From Candidatus Cloacimonadota bacterium (GTDB taxonomy: Bacteria; Cloacimonadota; Cloacimonadia; Cloacimonadales; TCS61), in NCBI GenBank assembly GCA_030596265.1, contig JAUVKM010000054.1, forward strand, positions 1-9,856: DNA of 9,856 bases. The letters are read 5' to 3'. Below are positions 1 to 5,682 of this stretch, one piece after another. Made by a program: the position numbers and the translations under genes. Numbering within the stretch: position 1 is the stretch's first letter; every line of letters starts with the position of its first letter. The notes under the pieces were generated by a model that was not told where the DNA came from, did not search any database, and saw nothing but the letters and a program-made list of their open reading frames with translations.

Positions 1-620
1 ATTATCGTTGCAATCGCAGCACCTTTGATCCCAAGTTCAGGGAAGGGACCAATTCCAAATATCAATAATGGATCTAATACCGTATTAACGCAAACCGCAA
101 TTAGCATTATAATGCTGGGTGTTTTAGCGTCGCCAGTTGCACGGATTGCATTATTCCCAACCATTGGAACAACAACAAAAGGCATTCCAAGATACCAGAT
201 TCTCATGTAAGTTTTGATGTAGGGAATTATCTTGGAAGTTGCACCCAAAGTTTTGAATAAGGGTTCTATTGTAAATTGTCCAATCGTAACAAATCCGATA
301 ACAATGATAAAAGCAAGAAGTAAACTATCAGTTGTGAGTCGTTGAACTTTGTGATGATCACCCTCTCCAATTGCACGCGAGATAACTGCAGAAGCACCAA
401 AACCCAAACCTAAGGCAATACTGGAAACAACCAATACAACAGGAAAAGTAAAACTGAGTGCGGCCAATTGATCAGTTCCAAGTTTTCCTACAAAAAATGT
501 ATCGACTAAATTAAATGCAACCATTCCTACCATTCCAAGTGTCATGGCGATAGTCATTCTAGTTAATATTTTTCCTATTGGACCTTCTATTAATTTAGCA
601 GTGGATCTATTTTTTTGCAT
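1..620 (-). CDS. MATE family multidrug/cation antiporter, N-terminal half (runs off window)
   Basis: Reverse-strand frame beginning with ATG at 620 and open to the window edge, giving at least 206 residues of an expected ~450. It should be an inner-membrane antiporter exporting drugs or other organic cations against H+ or Na+. Signatures seen: NLVDTFFVGKLG around residues 37-48 with Asp40 in the first membrane helix, a Gly-rich stretch ending ISRAIGEGD (80-88), NAIRATGDAKTP (157-168) and VNTVLDPLLIFG (178-189). Hydrophobic helices at about 20-40, 54-78, 98-116, 140-160 and 168-190 fit the first lobe of the 12-helix fold. The start follows the regulator stop by 11 nt, and an in-frame stop lies just upstream, so no longer start is possible. 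The ribosome site is weak (AAGGGAAA, over 15 nt away), suggesting translational coupling to the regulator gene. Family assignment is sure; substrate is unknown. Confidence 0.93.
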   Translation of the reverse strand, partial: MQKNRSTAKLIEGPIGKILTRMTIAMTLGMVGMVAFNLVDTFFVGKLGTDQLAALSFTFPVVLVVSSIALGLGFGASAVISRAIGEGDHHKVQRLTTDSLLLAFIIVIGFVTIGQFTIEPLFKTLGATSKIIPYIKTYMRIWYLGMPFVVVPMVGNNAIRATGDAKTPSIIMLIAVCVNTVLDPLLIFGIGPFPELGIKGAAIATI

Positions 621-631
621 GTAATTATTTT

Positions 632-1621
632 TTAAATATTTCCCTTATCTTTCATTTTTTTATATTGATCTGGAAAATGCTCTTTTAAACAGTCTGGGCA
701 AATACCATGACTAAAATCAACATTAGAGTGTTTGGAAATATATTGTTCTACATTTCCCCAAAAACCTGAGTCATCACGAATTTTCTTACAATATGAACAA
801 ATAGGGATCAAACCTTCTAGAGTTTTTATTTCATCAAGTGTTTTCTGAAGTTTTTCAATAAGTTTTTCTCTCTCTTCTTCTACCTTTTTTCGTATACTGA
901 TATCTTTATAGATTATAAATGAACCTTTAGATTTTCCATCAATAACTATTGGGGCTGCTGAAATGGAAACAGGTAAAATATCACCGTCTTTATTCTTCCT
1001 ATAAGTATCGAAATACACGTATCCTGAAAGAGTGTCGCTACTCAATTTTGTAGCTTCTGTTTCATATTCTTCAGGAATTATCAATGCATCGATCTCTTTT
1101 CCTTTTATTTCTTCAAGAGAAAAACCAAAAAATTCTTTAAATCTTGGATTAATGTCAATTACCTGGAAGTCGTTATTCAAATAGACACAGGGTTCGGGGT
1201 TGCCAATAAACATGCTTTCAGAAAGTGCTTTGCTTTCTTTCAGTATTTTTTCTGATTTATGTTTGATCAATGCTATCTCAATTGTAGCATATAATTCTTT
1301 TGCCTCAAAAGGTTTGAGGATATAACCATATGCTGCAATATCTTTTGTTGATTTAACTGTTTTCGAATCAGCAAAGGCAGTAAGAAAGATAATTGGAACA
1401 TCATGATCCTTAAGAATTATCTCACCCGTTTCTATACCATTAAGTTCACCCTCAAGCATTATATCCATCAAAATTATATCTGGTTTTAAAGCTGACATGT
1501 TCTCTATCGCATCAATCCCTCTATTGAAGATACCGGTAACTTCATAACCATATTGGTCAAGTGTATATTTGATGTCATCTGCTATCATACGTTCGTCTTC
1601 AACTAATAATATTCTTGTCAT
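632..1621 (-). CDS. Response regulator: REC-PAS-coiled coil with C-terminal four-cysteine module
   Basis: A 329-residue cytoplasmic signalling protein. Residues 1-120 are a receiver domain: acidic pocket E8/D9, phospho-acceptor D53 (LMDIM), T81 (FLTA) and K103 (LKPF) are all present, so it should accept phosphate from a histidine kinase. Residues ~130-245 form a PAS sensor domain. Residues ~245-270 are charged and heptad-like, probably a coiled coil. The C-terminus holds CSYC (275-278) and CPDC (308-311) separated by 29 residues with SHGI before the second pair, a module I know from the ends of PAS and receiver proteins in environmental bacteria; probably metal binding. There is no HisKA/HATPase, GGDEF or DNA-binding domain, so the output is unclear. 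AGAGGG lies 9 nt before the ATG. No partner kinase is in the window. The MATE gene 11 nt downstream is probably co-transcribed. Confidence 0.93.
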   Translation of the reverse strand: MTRILLVEDERMIADDIKYTLDQYGYEVTGIFNRGIDAIENMSALKPDIILMDIMLEGELNGIETGEIILKDHDVPIIFLTAFADSKTVKSTKDIAAYGYILKPFEAKELYATIEIALIKHKSEKILKESKALSESMFIGNPEPCVYLNNDFQVIDINPRFKEFFGFSLEEIKGKEIDALIIPEEYETEATKLSSDTLSGYVYFDTYRKNKDGDILPVSISAAPIVIDGKSKGSFIIYKDISIRKKVEEEREKLIEKLQKTLDEIKTLEGLIPICSYCKKIRDDSGFWGNVEQYISKHSNVDFSHGICPDCLKEHFPDQYKKMKDKGNI

Positions 1622-1760
1622 TTAAGAGCACCCTCTTTTTATATGATTTGAAAAATGATATTATTAAGTCAAGTAAATATTATTTAGATCATAATATACT
1701 TTACAAATAAAAGCTCACAATAAAATTAACAAAAAATATTAATGACTAAGGAGTTTTTTA

Positions 1761-3131
1761 ATGGAAAAAATTGGATATAATTTTCCCTATACACCCCGGA
1801 GAACAGCTCTTCTTGATGCTGAAAACTGGTATCAACAATTATTATCTGACCATTTGGGCAGAGATTTCACTCCAATAAAAACAAGCAATTTCGGTGAATA
1901 TGAAATGGCTGTAAATTATCTTACATCTGTATTAGAAGAAGCTAAGGCTGTTGAGAAAGTTGCAATATTTAATATTGATCATATGGCTCAAATACAATTT
2001 ACAGGTTCTGATGCTGCAAATCTTCTTGACCGAGTACTACCGGCGGATGTACAAAATATGAAAATAGGACAGTGTAAATATACTCTGTTACTTACAGAGA
2101 AGGGAACTGTTCTTGATGACCTGATTATTATGCGTGTGAAAAAAGATAATTTCATATTAGTTATCAATGCTGGTCACGATATTACAGATGTAGAAAAAAA
2201 CATGATCTCTGATGCAGATTTTATCTGTAAATATTTAAACAAAAATGAAGATGTTAATATTAAAGATATTTCTGATGAACTTGTCAAGTTAGATATTCAG
2301 GGACCATTATCATATAAATTGATCACTAAACTTTATGGTGAGCAAGTTGTGAAGAATCGAAATAAACCTGCCAAAAATATGAAATTTTTTACATTCAATG
2401 AATTTGATTTTGAAGGACATCATTACTACATTAGCAGAACCGGCTATACTAATCGTTGGGGATGGGAAATGTATGTTCCTGTAGCAGTTGCAGAAGAACA
2501 GTTCAAACGCATTGCAACAGAAGCACTTGAATTGGGTGGACTGGTTGTTGGACTTGGTGGTAGGGATGAGAATAGAATTTCTGCCGGGAACTTTGGATTA
2601 CCGCTTAATGGTAGTGAATATGATAGAGAACATACTCCTGTAAATGCACCTCTCTTCAATGCTGCTATAGATATGAATAAAGATGATTTCGTAGGTAAGA
2701 AAGCATTGCAAAGAGATATCGATTCTGGAAATGGTAAGAGAATGGTTCTTTTTATTTCAGAGGGAATTGTAACCGGGAGAGAGATCTATAAAAATGGAGA
2801 GAAAATTGGGATTGTAACTTCCAGTATTAATTCTCCTAATGTAACTCAAGAAAAACGTGAATTTATTGGTTCTGATAGAAAGAACGTTAGTGGGGAAGAT
2901 GGAATTGCAGCAATTGGATTGGGCTGGCTTAAACATAATCCATTCAAAATTGATGAAGATGGAAAAGATATCCTAATTGAAGATGAAAAAACTGTTCGTA
3001 TTCCCGTGGAATTCTATCGAATTGATAATGAAGGCAACCTCAAAGGCAAACCGGTAAAAGGGTATATTTCCGGAGATGGAGTAACACCTGCAACGGCTCC
3101 AAGAGCTCTGAAGAACATTCAGAATCTATAA
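1761..3131 (+). CDS. GcvT-like aminomethyltransferase family protein
   Basis: A 456-residue protein of the folate-binding aminomethyltransferase (glycine cleavage T-protein) family. Family landmarks in order: the folate-binding core from ~65 (FNIDHMAQIQFTG), VLDDLI at 117-122 carrying the Asp that is catalytic in T-proteins, a central ISRTGYTNRWGWEMYVP (224-240), GRDENRISAGNFGLPL (267-282) and HTPVNAPL (291-298), then a C-terminal barrel. Classical GcvT is ~360-400 residues; the extra length is a ~50-residue extension before the core and insertions within the C-terminal domain (about 365-425). AAGGAG sits 8 nt before the ATG. It stands alone, with no gcvH, gcvP or lpd nearby, so it may be a true T-protein encoded apart from its partners or a paralogue acting on another methylated amine (compare dimethylglycine or DMSP demethylases). 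Family sure, substrate not. Confidence 0.9.
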   Translation: MEKIGYNFPYTPRRTALLDAENWYQQLLSDHLGRDFTPIKTSNFGEYEMAVNYLTSVLEEAKAVEKVAIFNIDHMAQIQFTGSDAANLLDRVLPADVQNMKIGQCKYTLLLTEKGTVLDDLIIMRVKKDNFILVINAGHDITDVEKNMISDADFICKYLNKNEDVNIKDISDELVKLDIQGPLSYKLITKLYGEQVVKNRNKPAKNMKFFTFNEFDFEGHHYYISRTGYTNRWGWEMYVPVAVAEEQFKRIATEALELGGLVVGLGGRDENRISAGNFGLPLNGSEYDREHTPVNAPLFNAAIDMNKDDFVGKKALQRDIDSGNGKRMVLFISEGIVTGREIYKNGEKIGIVTSSINSPNVTQEKREFIGSDRKNVSGEDGIAAIGLGWLKHNPFKIDEDGKDILIEDEKTVRIPVEFYRIDNEGNLKGKPVKGYISGDGVTPATAPRALKNIQNL

Positions 3132-3152
3132 TTATTTGCAGAATATAAAGAT

Positions 3153-3190
3153 AAGATGAGATAAGGTAATTCATCTTTAAATATTTTTAT
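3153..3190 (+). terminator. Possible weak terminator after the GcvT-like gene
   Basis: AAGATGA (3153-3159) pairs with TCATCTT (3171-3177) across an 11-nt loop, followed by a T-rich but interrupted tract. It is 21 nt past the stop codon, a sensible place, but the stem is AT-rich and the loop large, so it would be weak at best. Confidence 0.3.
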
Positions 3191-3206
3191 TAAATTTTAA
3201 AAAATC

Positions 3207-3237
3207 TTTGACACATAAACCGGCAAATCTAAATGTG
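3207..3237 (+). promoter_or_regulatory. Candidate promoter of tRNA-Asp
   Basis: A perfect TTGACA (-35 type, 3208-3213, preceded by T) lies about 50 nt before the tRNA. No good TATAAT follows at 16-18 nt (best TAAATG at 3230). Read instead as a Bacteroidetes-type promoter, TTTG (3207-3210), 19 nt, then TAAATGTG (3230-3237) matches TAnnTTTG at all but one position. Either reading puts the transcript start around 3243-3250, shortly before the tRNA. The -35 is seen; the promoter class is inference. Confidence 0.42.
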
Positions 3238-3262
3238 CGCTAGTGTTTTAAGTGAGAAATGC

Positions 3263-3340
3263 GGGGGCGTAGTTCAGTTTGGTTAGAACGCCTGCCTGTC
3301 ACGCAGGAGGTCGCGAGTTCGAGTCCCGTCGCTCCCGCCA
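3263..3340 (+). tRNA. tRNA-Asp (anticodon GTC), CCA encoded
   Basis: Full cloverleaf. Acceptor GGGGGCG (3263-3269) pairs with CGCTCCC (3330-3336) with one G-U; discriminator G3337; encoded CCA 3338-3340. D stem GTTC/GAAC (3272-3275/3286-3289). Anticodon stem CCTGC/GCAGG (3291-3295/3303-3307) with loop CTGTCAC and anticodon GTC at 3298-3300. T loop TTCGAGT (3318-3324). The T stem GCGAG/CCCGT carries an A-C mismatch at canonical pair 52-62 and a G-U at 49-65. The 3' end of this gene is duplicated about 1.18 kb downstream (4501-4522), as expected where an integrating element has used a tRNA 3' end as attachment site. Confidence 0.97.
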
Positions 3341-3350
3341 TTATAGATAA

Positions 3351-3379
3351 AGCCGGTCAATTATGATCGGCTTTTTTAT
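3351..3379 (+). terminator. Rho-independent terminator of tRNA-Asp
   Basis: Nine-pair stem AGCCGGTCA (3351-3359) with TGATCGGCT (3364-3372), one G-U pair, four-base loop, then a T run (TTTTTTATT). It starts 10 nt after the tRNA CCA. Two diverged relatives of the same hairpin occur at 4525 and 5604. Confidence 0.9.
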
Positions 3380-3504
3380 TTTATACTATCAAACACTAAT
3401 CTTCTTGACACTTAATATCCAGTTTCCATTTTTTCAATATTTTCATAAAAGAAAAATATTAGTTTTATATTTATTAAACTCAAGAATTAAATAAAGAGGT
3501 TATG

Positions 3505-4347
3505 ATGACGTATATATGTGATATGTGTGGAGTAAATGTTGATTACGAAAAAACGGAAAAACTTTTAAGCAAACGTTATTGTAAAGATTGTATTTTAATT
3601 GCTAAATCAACAAGACGTAAATTGATTAGAAGATCAAGTAAAGTAGTAAAACATACGGATGCACTACTATTAAAGCGGATTAAAGAGGGGACAAGTAATT
3701 CTTTAGAAAGTATTATCAATAAATTAAAAATAATAGGTTTTGTTCCAATTCTAAACACCAACATTCCAATAAGATTAAAGCGGAATGAAAAAGTCTATCT
3801 TTTAGCAGGTAGAACAATCAGTGATGTTATGTCAATAGCACTTGCGGTGACTAATCAACGATTATTTTTTACTAAAACAGAATATTTATTACGAATATAT
3901 TTAATAGAAAAACAGAATATGACTATCACTCGTGGTATAAAAGCTATTGCACTTTCATCCATAATTGCAATAGATACACCCAAACATAGTCTGGATTATA
4001 AACAATGGGAATCAATAATTCATCTTGATAGAGGAAAGGGATTTTCTATAATATTTTCATCAAGTCGGGGGGCTCGAATATTTTATGCAATTCTAACAGA
4101 AATGGTTGACCGAATAAATGACCCAATAGATAATTCAGTATTTTCTCCTAAAAGAGAAAGAATTCCAGACGAAGTAAAGATAGCAGTATGGAGACGTGAT
4201 GGTGGAGTTTGTGCACATTGTGGGAGCAGAGAGAAATTGGAATATGATCATATTATACCAGTATCAAAGGGAGGTTCGAATTCACAGCGCAATATCGAAT
4301 TACTTTGTGAAAAATGTAATCGGAAGAAATCAAATAAAATAATTTAG
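3505..4347 (+). CDS. Zinc-ribbon / PH-like domain / HNH endonuclease protein
   Basis: A 280-residue protein with three parts. N-terminus: CDMC (5-8) and CKDC (26-29), a treble-clef-like zinc knuckle, followed by a basic stretch. Middle (~85-205): pattern NEKVYLLAGR ... AVTNQRLFFTK ... IALSSIIAID, resembling the bacterial PH-like (YokE/GRAM-type) fold. C-terminus (~220-280): a good HNH nuclease with CAHC (236-239), the catalytic-type YDHIIPVSKGG (Asp248, His249), Asn263 and CEKC (268-271), all key residues intact. It probably cuts or nicks DNA; the PH-like part may target or regulate it. Two adjacent ATGs exist; 3505 is chosen because AGAGG (3495-3499) is 5 nt from it but only 2 nt from 3502. 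It is the only gene in the first islet behind tRNA-Asp, with no methylase partner or integrase. The HNH call is firm, the PH-like call fair, the role unknown (anti-phage defence is one guess). Confidence 0.85.
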   Translation: MTYICDMCGVNVDYEKTEKLLSKRYCKDCILIAKSTRRKLIRRSSKVVKHTDALLLKRIKEGTSNSLESIINKLKIIGFVPILNTNIPIRLKRNEKVYLLAGRTISDVMSIALAVTNQRLFFTKTEYLLRIYLIEKQNMTITRGIKAIALSSIIAIDTPKHSLDYKQWESIIHLDRGKGFSIIFSSSRGARIFYAILTEMVDRINDPIDNSVFSPKRERIPDEVKIAVWRRDGGVCAHCGSREKLEYDHIIPVSKGGSNSQRNIELLCEKCNRKKSNKII

Positions 4348-4395
4348 TGTAAACGTTATTTCTATTTGGTTTTAGGTTTAGAATATAAAATACTA

Positions 4396-4418
4396 CAATA
4401 ATTTTTTTTAAATTATTG
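4396..4418. other. AT-only inverted repeat downstream of the HNH gene
   Basis: CAATAATTT (4396-4404) and AAATTATTG (4410-4418) form a perfect 9-bp inverted repeat with a TTTTT loop, about 50 nt past the HNH stop. There is no T tract after it, so it is a poor rho-independent terminator; it may only be an mRNA 3' stem. Confidence 0.35.
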
Positions 4419-4500
4419 ATTATCTACAAAAGTATTTTGAGCAATCTTGAATATATCGATAATTGATGCTTTATCATTAAGGAAAAGTTTTCCAGAAAAG

Positions 4501-4522
4501 TCCCATCGCTCCCGCCATTATA
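4501..4522 (+). repeat. Partial duplicate of the tRNA-Asp 3' end (putative attachment-site copy)
   Basis: These 22 nt match 3324-3345 at 21 positions (G3328 corresponds to A4505). The match starts at the last base of the T loop, covers the T-stem 3' strand, acceptor 3' strand, discriminator and CCA, and continues 5 nt into the downstream spacer. No 5' half of a tRNA precedes it, so it is not a second tRNA gene. A tRNA 3'-end duplication flanking foreign-looking DNA is the classic footprint of site-specific integration. This copy would be the distal junction of an islet spanning about 3341-4522. Confidence 0.8.
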
Positions 4523-4524
4523 AA

Positions 4525-4551
4525 GCCGATCAGTTAGCTGGTCGGCGTTTT
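4525..4551 (+). terminator. Orphan terminator, diverged copy of the tRNA-Asp terminator
   Basis: GCCGATCAG (4525-4533) pairs along all 9 bases (one G-U) with CTGGTCGGC (4538-4546) around loop TTAG, followed by GTTTTATTTT. It lies in the same place relative to the tRNA-end copy as 3351 does to the real tRNA. Pairing is kept despite base changes relative to 3351, as in diverged homologues. The nearest upstream plus-strand gene ends 177 nt before, so it looks displaced. Confidence 0.8.
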
Positions 4552-4566
4552 ATTTTGATCGGTTTG

Positions 4567-4585
4567 GTCACGCAGGATTGTCCCG
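4567..4585 (+). repeat. Second tRNA-Asp-like fragment, internally deleted
   Basis: GTCACGCAGGA (4567-4577) equals tRNA positions 3298-3308 (anticodon and 3' side of its arm); after two bases comes GTCCCG (4580-4585), equal to tRNA 3323-3328. It reads like a tRNA-Asp piece with the variable region and T loop lost. The 11-nt match could be chance in isolation, but it sits 45 nt from the 22-nt tRNA duplicate. Confidence 0.4.
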
Positions 4586-4641
4586 AAATAATTTCTTATC
4601 TCTATTTCCAAATATAAAGATCTAACAGATTTAGTTATAAT

Positions 4642-5019
4642 TTACACACCATCATCTTCCCAATAAGCTTGATATTCTTTAAAGATTTGCTTTCTCACAT
4701 TTTTATTACTTTGATTTTCAATCCGATCATACAGCTCCCAAGTCTTCGGGAAATTAATTCTTAACTTTTCTTTTTCTACTTCAGGCATTTCTTTGAAATA
4801 TTTAAAATTTAAATATGATGATACATCGTAGCAAAACTGATCATAGGATTTTAAAATAGACGATCCACTATCGTTGATGAACTCTTCACCATTTGTATTG
4901 AATTGAAACAACCTTATACCATTTTGCCAACTCAAATGAGAATTACACTCCGCAGCAGACAAAAAACCAAGACGGCAATGTCCACAATTATAAATACAAC
5001 TGTAACATGGAGATTGCAT
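4642..5019 (-). CDS. Hypothetical protein with N-terminal cysteine cluster
   Basis: A 125-residue protein I do not recognise. The N-terminus carries C5, C8, C12, C15 and C25, spaced CxxC-x3-CxxC-x9-C, followed by His28; this looks like a metal (zinc or Fe-S) site. The rest (~35-125) is soluble, rich in aromatic and acidic/basic residues, probably helical, ending in YWEDDGV. No signal peptide or membrane segment. AAGGA lies 8 nt before the ATG, so translation is credible. It lies in the second islet behind tRNA-Asp, on the opposite strand to tRNA and HNH gene, downstream of the small ribbon-helix-helix gene with a 240-nt gap. No function can be given. Confidence 0.75.
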   Translation of the reverse strand: MQSPCYSCIYNCGHCRLGFLSAAECNSHLSWQNGIRLFQFNTNGEEFINDSGSSILKSYDQFCYDVSSYLNFKYFKEMPEVEKEKLRINFPKTWELYDRIENQSNKNVRKQIFKEYQAYWEDDGV

Positions 5020-5259
5020 AATTCTTATCCTTTTTAAATTTCAATCTAAAACATTAATAGTTTCAAACTTTATAATTCTACAAAATTCTGATTTTATAAT
5101 GTTTGCTTTAATCCAAATAAACTGATTCTCAACGTAAGAATAGTAAATATACTCTTATAATCTTTTAATTATATAAAAGAACTAAATCATAAACATGAAA
5201 TAAAATACATCTTACTAATTTCATTTTGTTTGTCAAATTGATTCCTATGATATTTTCTG
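5020..5259. other. Gene-free AT-rich spacer
   Basis: I see no credible reading frame, RNA or strong hairpin here in either strand. It presumably holds the promoter of the cysteine-cluster gene and the 3' end of the ribbon-helix-helix transcript; no promoter could be picked with confidence in such AT-rich DNA. Confidence 0.5.
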
Positions 5260-5430
5260 TCATTCTGAACTCTCTTCGTTAACCATCCACTCATCAACTA
5301 AATTCCTTGTAATGAACGATACTGATTTACCTGTATTTAGGCTTTCTTTTCGTAAGTAGTCTTTTTGATGTTTCTTTAAACCTATGTTCATGTCTGATAC
5401 TTTGTTCTCTTGATTTACTTGTTTAGGCAT
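5260..5430 (-). CDS. Small ribbon-helix-helix (CopG/Arc-like) DNA-binding protein
   Basis: A 56-residue protein beginning MPKQVNQENK. After a polar start, residues 12-20 (SDMNIGLKK) make the DNA-contacting beta strand, 21-33 the first helix, a turn at NTGKS (32-36), and 37-50 the second helix (VSFITRNLVDEWMV), matching the RHH repressor pattern. The start is ATG at 5430, with a strong AAAGGAGG 8 nt upstream; an earlier ATG (5436) is out of frame and stops after six codons. Such proteins dimerise and repress their own promoter or act as antitoxins, plasmid regulators or accessory factors. No toxin gene adjoins it; the next gene on the strand is the cysteine-cluster protein. Palindromes about 100-150 nt upstream are candidate operators. 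Fold fairly sure, role unknown. Confidence 0.78.
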   Translation of the reverse strand: MPKQVNQENKVSDMNIGLKKHQKDYLRKESLNTGKSVSFITRNLVDEWMVNEESSE

Positions 5431-5525
5431 TTCATGCACCTCCTTTTATTTTTACAAATATGAGTATTTTGCAGGCGTATTACCTATGTATGTTAAGTTG
5501 TTTCTAATTTTCGGATCTTATTTTT

Positions 5526-5544
5526 ATTTCATATCAATTGAAAT
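5526..5544. promoter_or_regulatory. Palindrome, candidate operator 1
   Basis: ATTTCA (5526-5531) and TGAAAT (5539-5544) form a 6-bp inverted repeat with a 7-nt centre, upstream of the ribbon-helix-helix gene. It shares its half-site with the stronger palindrome at 5561. Confidence 0.3.
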
Positions 5545-5560
5545 GTAGAATATTATCGAA

Positions 5561-5579
5561 AATTTCATATTATGAAATT
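5561..5579. promoter_or_regulatory. Palindrome, candidate operator 2
   Basis: AATTTCATA and TATGAAATT form a perfect 9-bp inverted repeat about one central base. It has the symmetry of a repressor site. It lies about 130 nt upstream of the ribbon-helix-helix start and 100 nt upstream of hslO, so the target is open. Confidence 0.35.
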
Positions 5580-5588
5580 CATAGCTTT

Positions 5589-5600
5589 GCCATTATAGAT
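5589..5600 (+). repeat. Third, decayed copy of the tRNA-Asp downstream junction
   Basis: GCCATTATAGAT is identical to 3337-3348, that is the tRNA discriminator, CC(A) and the next bases. Preceding bases (GCTTT versus GCTCCC) are a looser match. A homologous hairpin follows at the same spacing, which makes the short match convincing. It would mark the oldest, original right-hand flank of the tRNA. Confidence 0.6.
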
Positions 5601-5603
5601 TTA

Positions 5604-5631
5604 GCTGATTCAGAAGGATTGGCGTTTTTTC
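5604..5631 (+). terminator. Orphan terminator before hslO, third copy of the tRNA-Asp terminator
   Basis: GCTGATTC (5604-5611) pairs with GGATTGGC (5616-5623), 8 pairs including three G-U, loop AGAA, then G and six T. No plus-strand gene precedes it between 4348 and here, so it has nothing local to terminate. It resembles the hairpins at 3351 and 4525 and probably once closed the tRNA-Asp transcript directly upstream of hslO. Confidence 0.7.
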
Positions 5632-5682
5632 TATTTACAAATAAATGCCATAAACCGAAATGACTTATGATGAGGAATAAAT

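Noticed and set aside
25..210. Small plus-strand open frame
   Set aside because: It lies wholly antisense to the MATE gene, whose protein shows clear family motifs; no ribosome site.
1622..1760. Specific promoters in the divergent regulator/GcvT intergenic space
   Set aside because: CATAAT at 1690 and TTGACT (minus, 1672-1667) lack well-spaced partners; promoters must be here but cannot be placed.
2444..2659. Minus-strand open frame inside the GcvT-like gene
   Set aside because: Antisense shadow of conserved T-protein motifs; low-complexity Ser/Pro-rich translation.
3405..3440. TTGACA at 3405-3410 as the promoter of the HNH gene
   Set aside because: No acceptable -10 hexamer at 16-18 nt and no TAnnTTTG at 19-20 nt; AT-rich DNA gives many half matches.
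3576..3764. Minus-strand open frame inside the HNH gene
   Set aside because: Antisense shadow of a real gene, no ribosome site or recognisable domain.
4481..4493. GGAAAA-G-TTTTCC palindrome as an operator or terminator
   Set aside because: Short, with a one-base centre and no T tract; no gene nearby that it would clearly serve.
4501..4522. A second tRNA-Asp gene or pseudogene
   Set aside because: Only the 3' quarter of the tRNA is present, with no D arm, anticodon arm or 5' acceptor strand before it; better read as an attachment-site duplicate.
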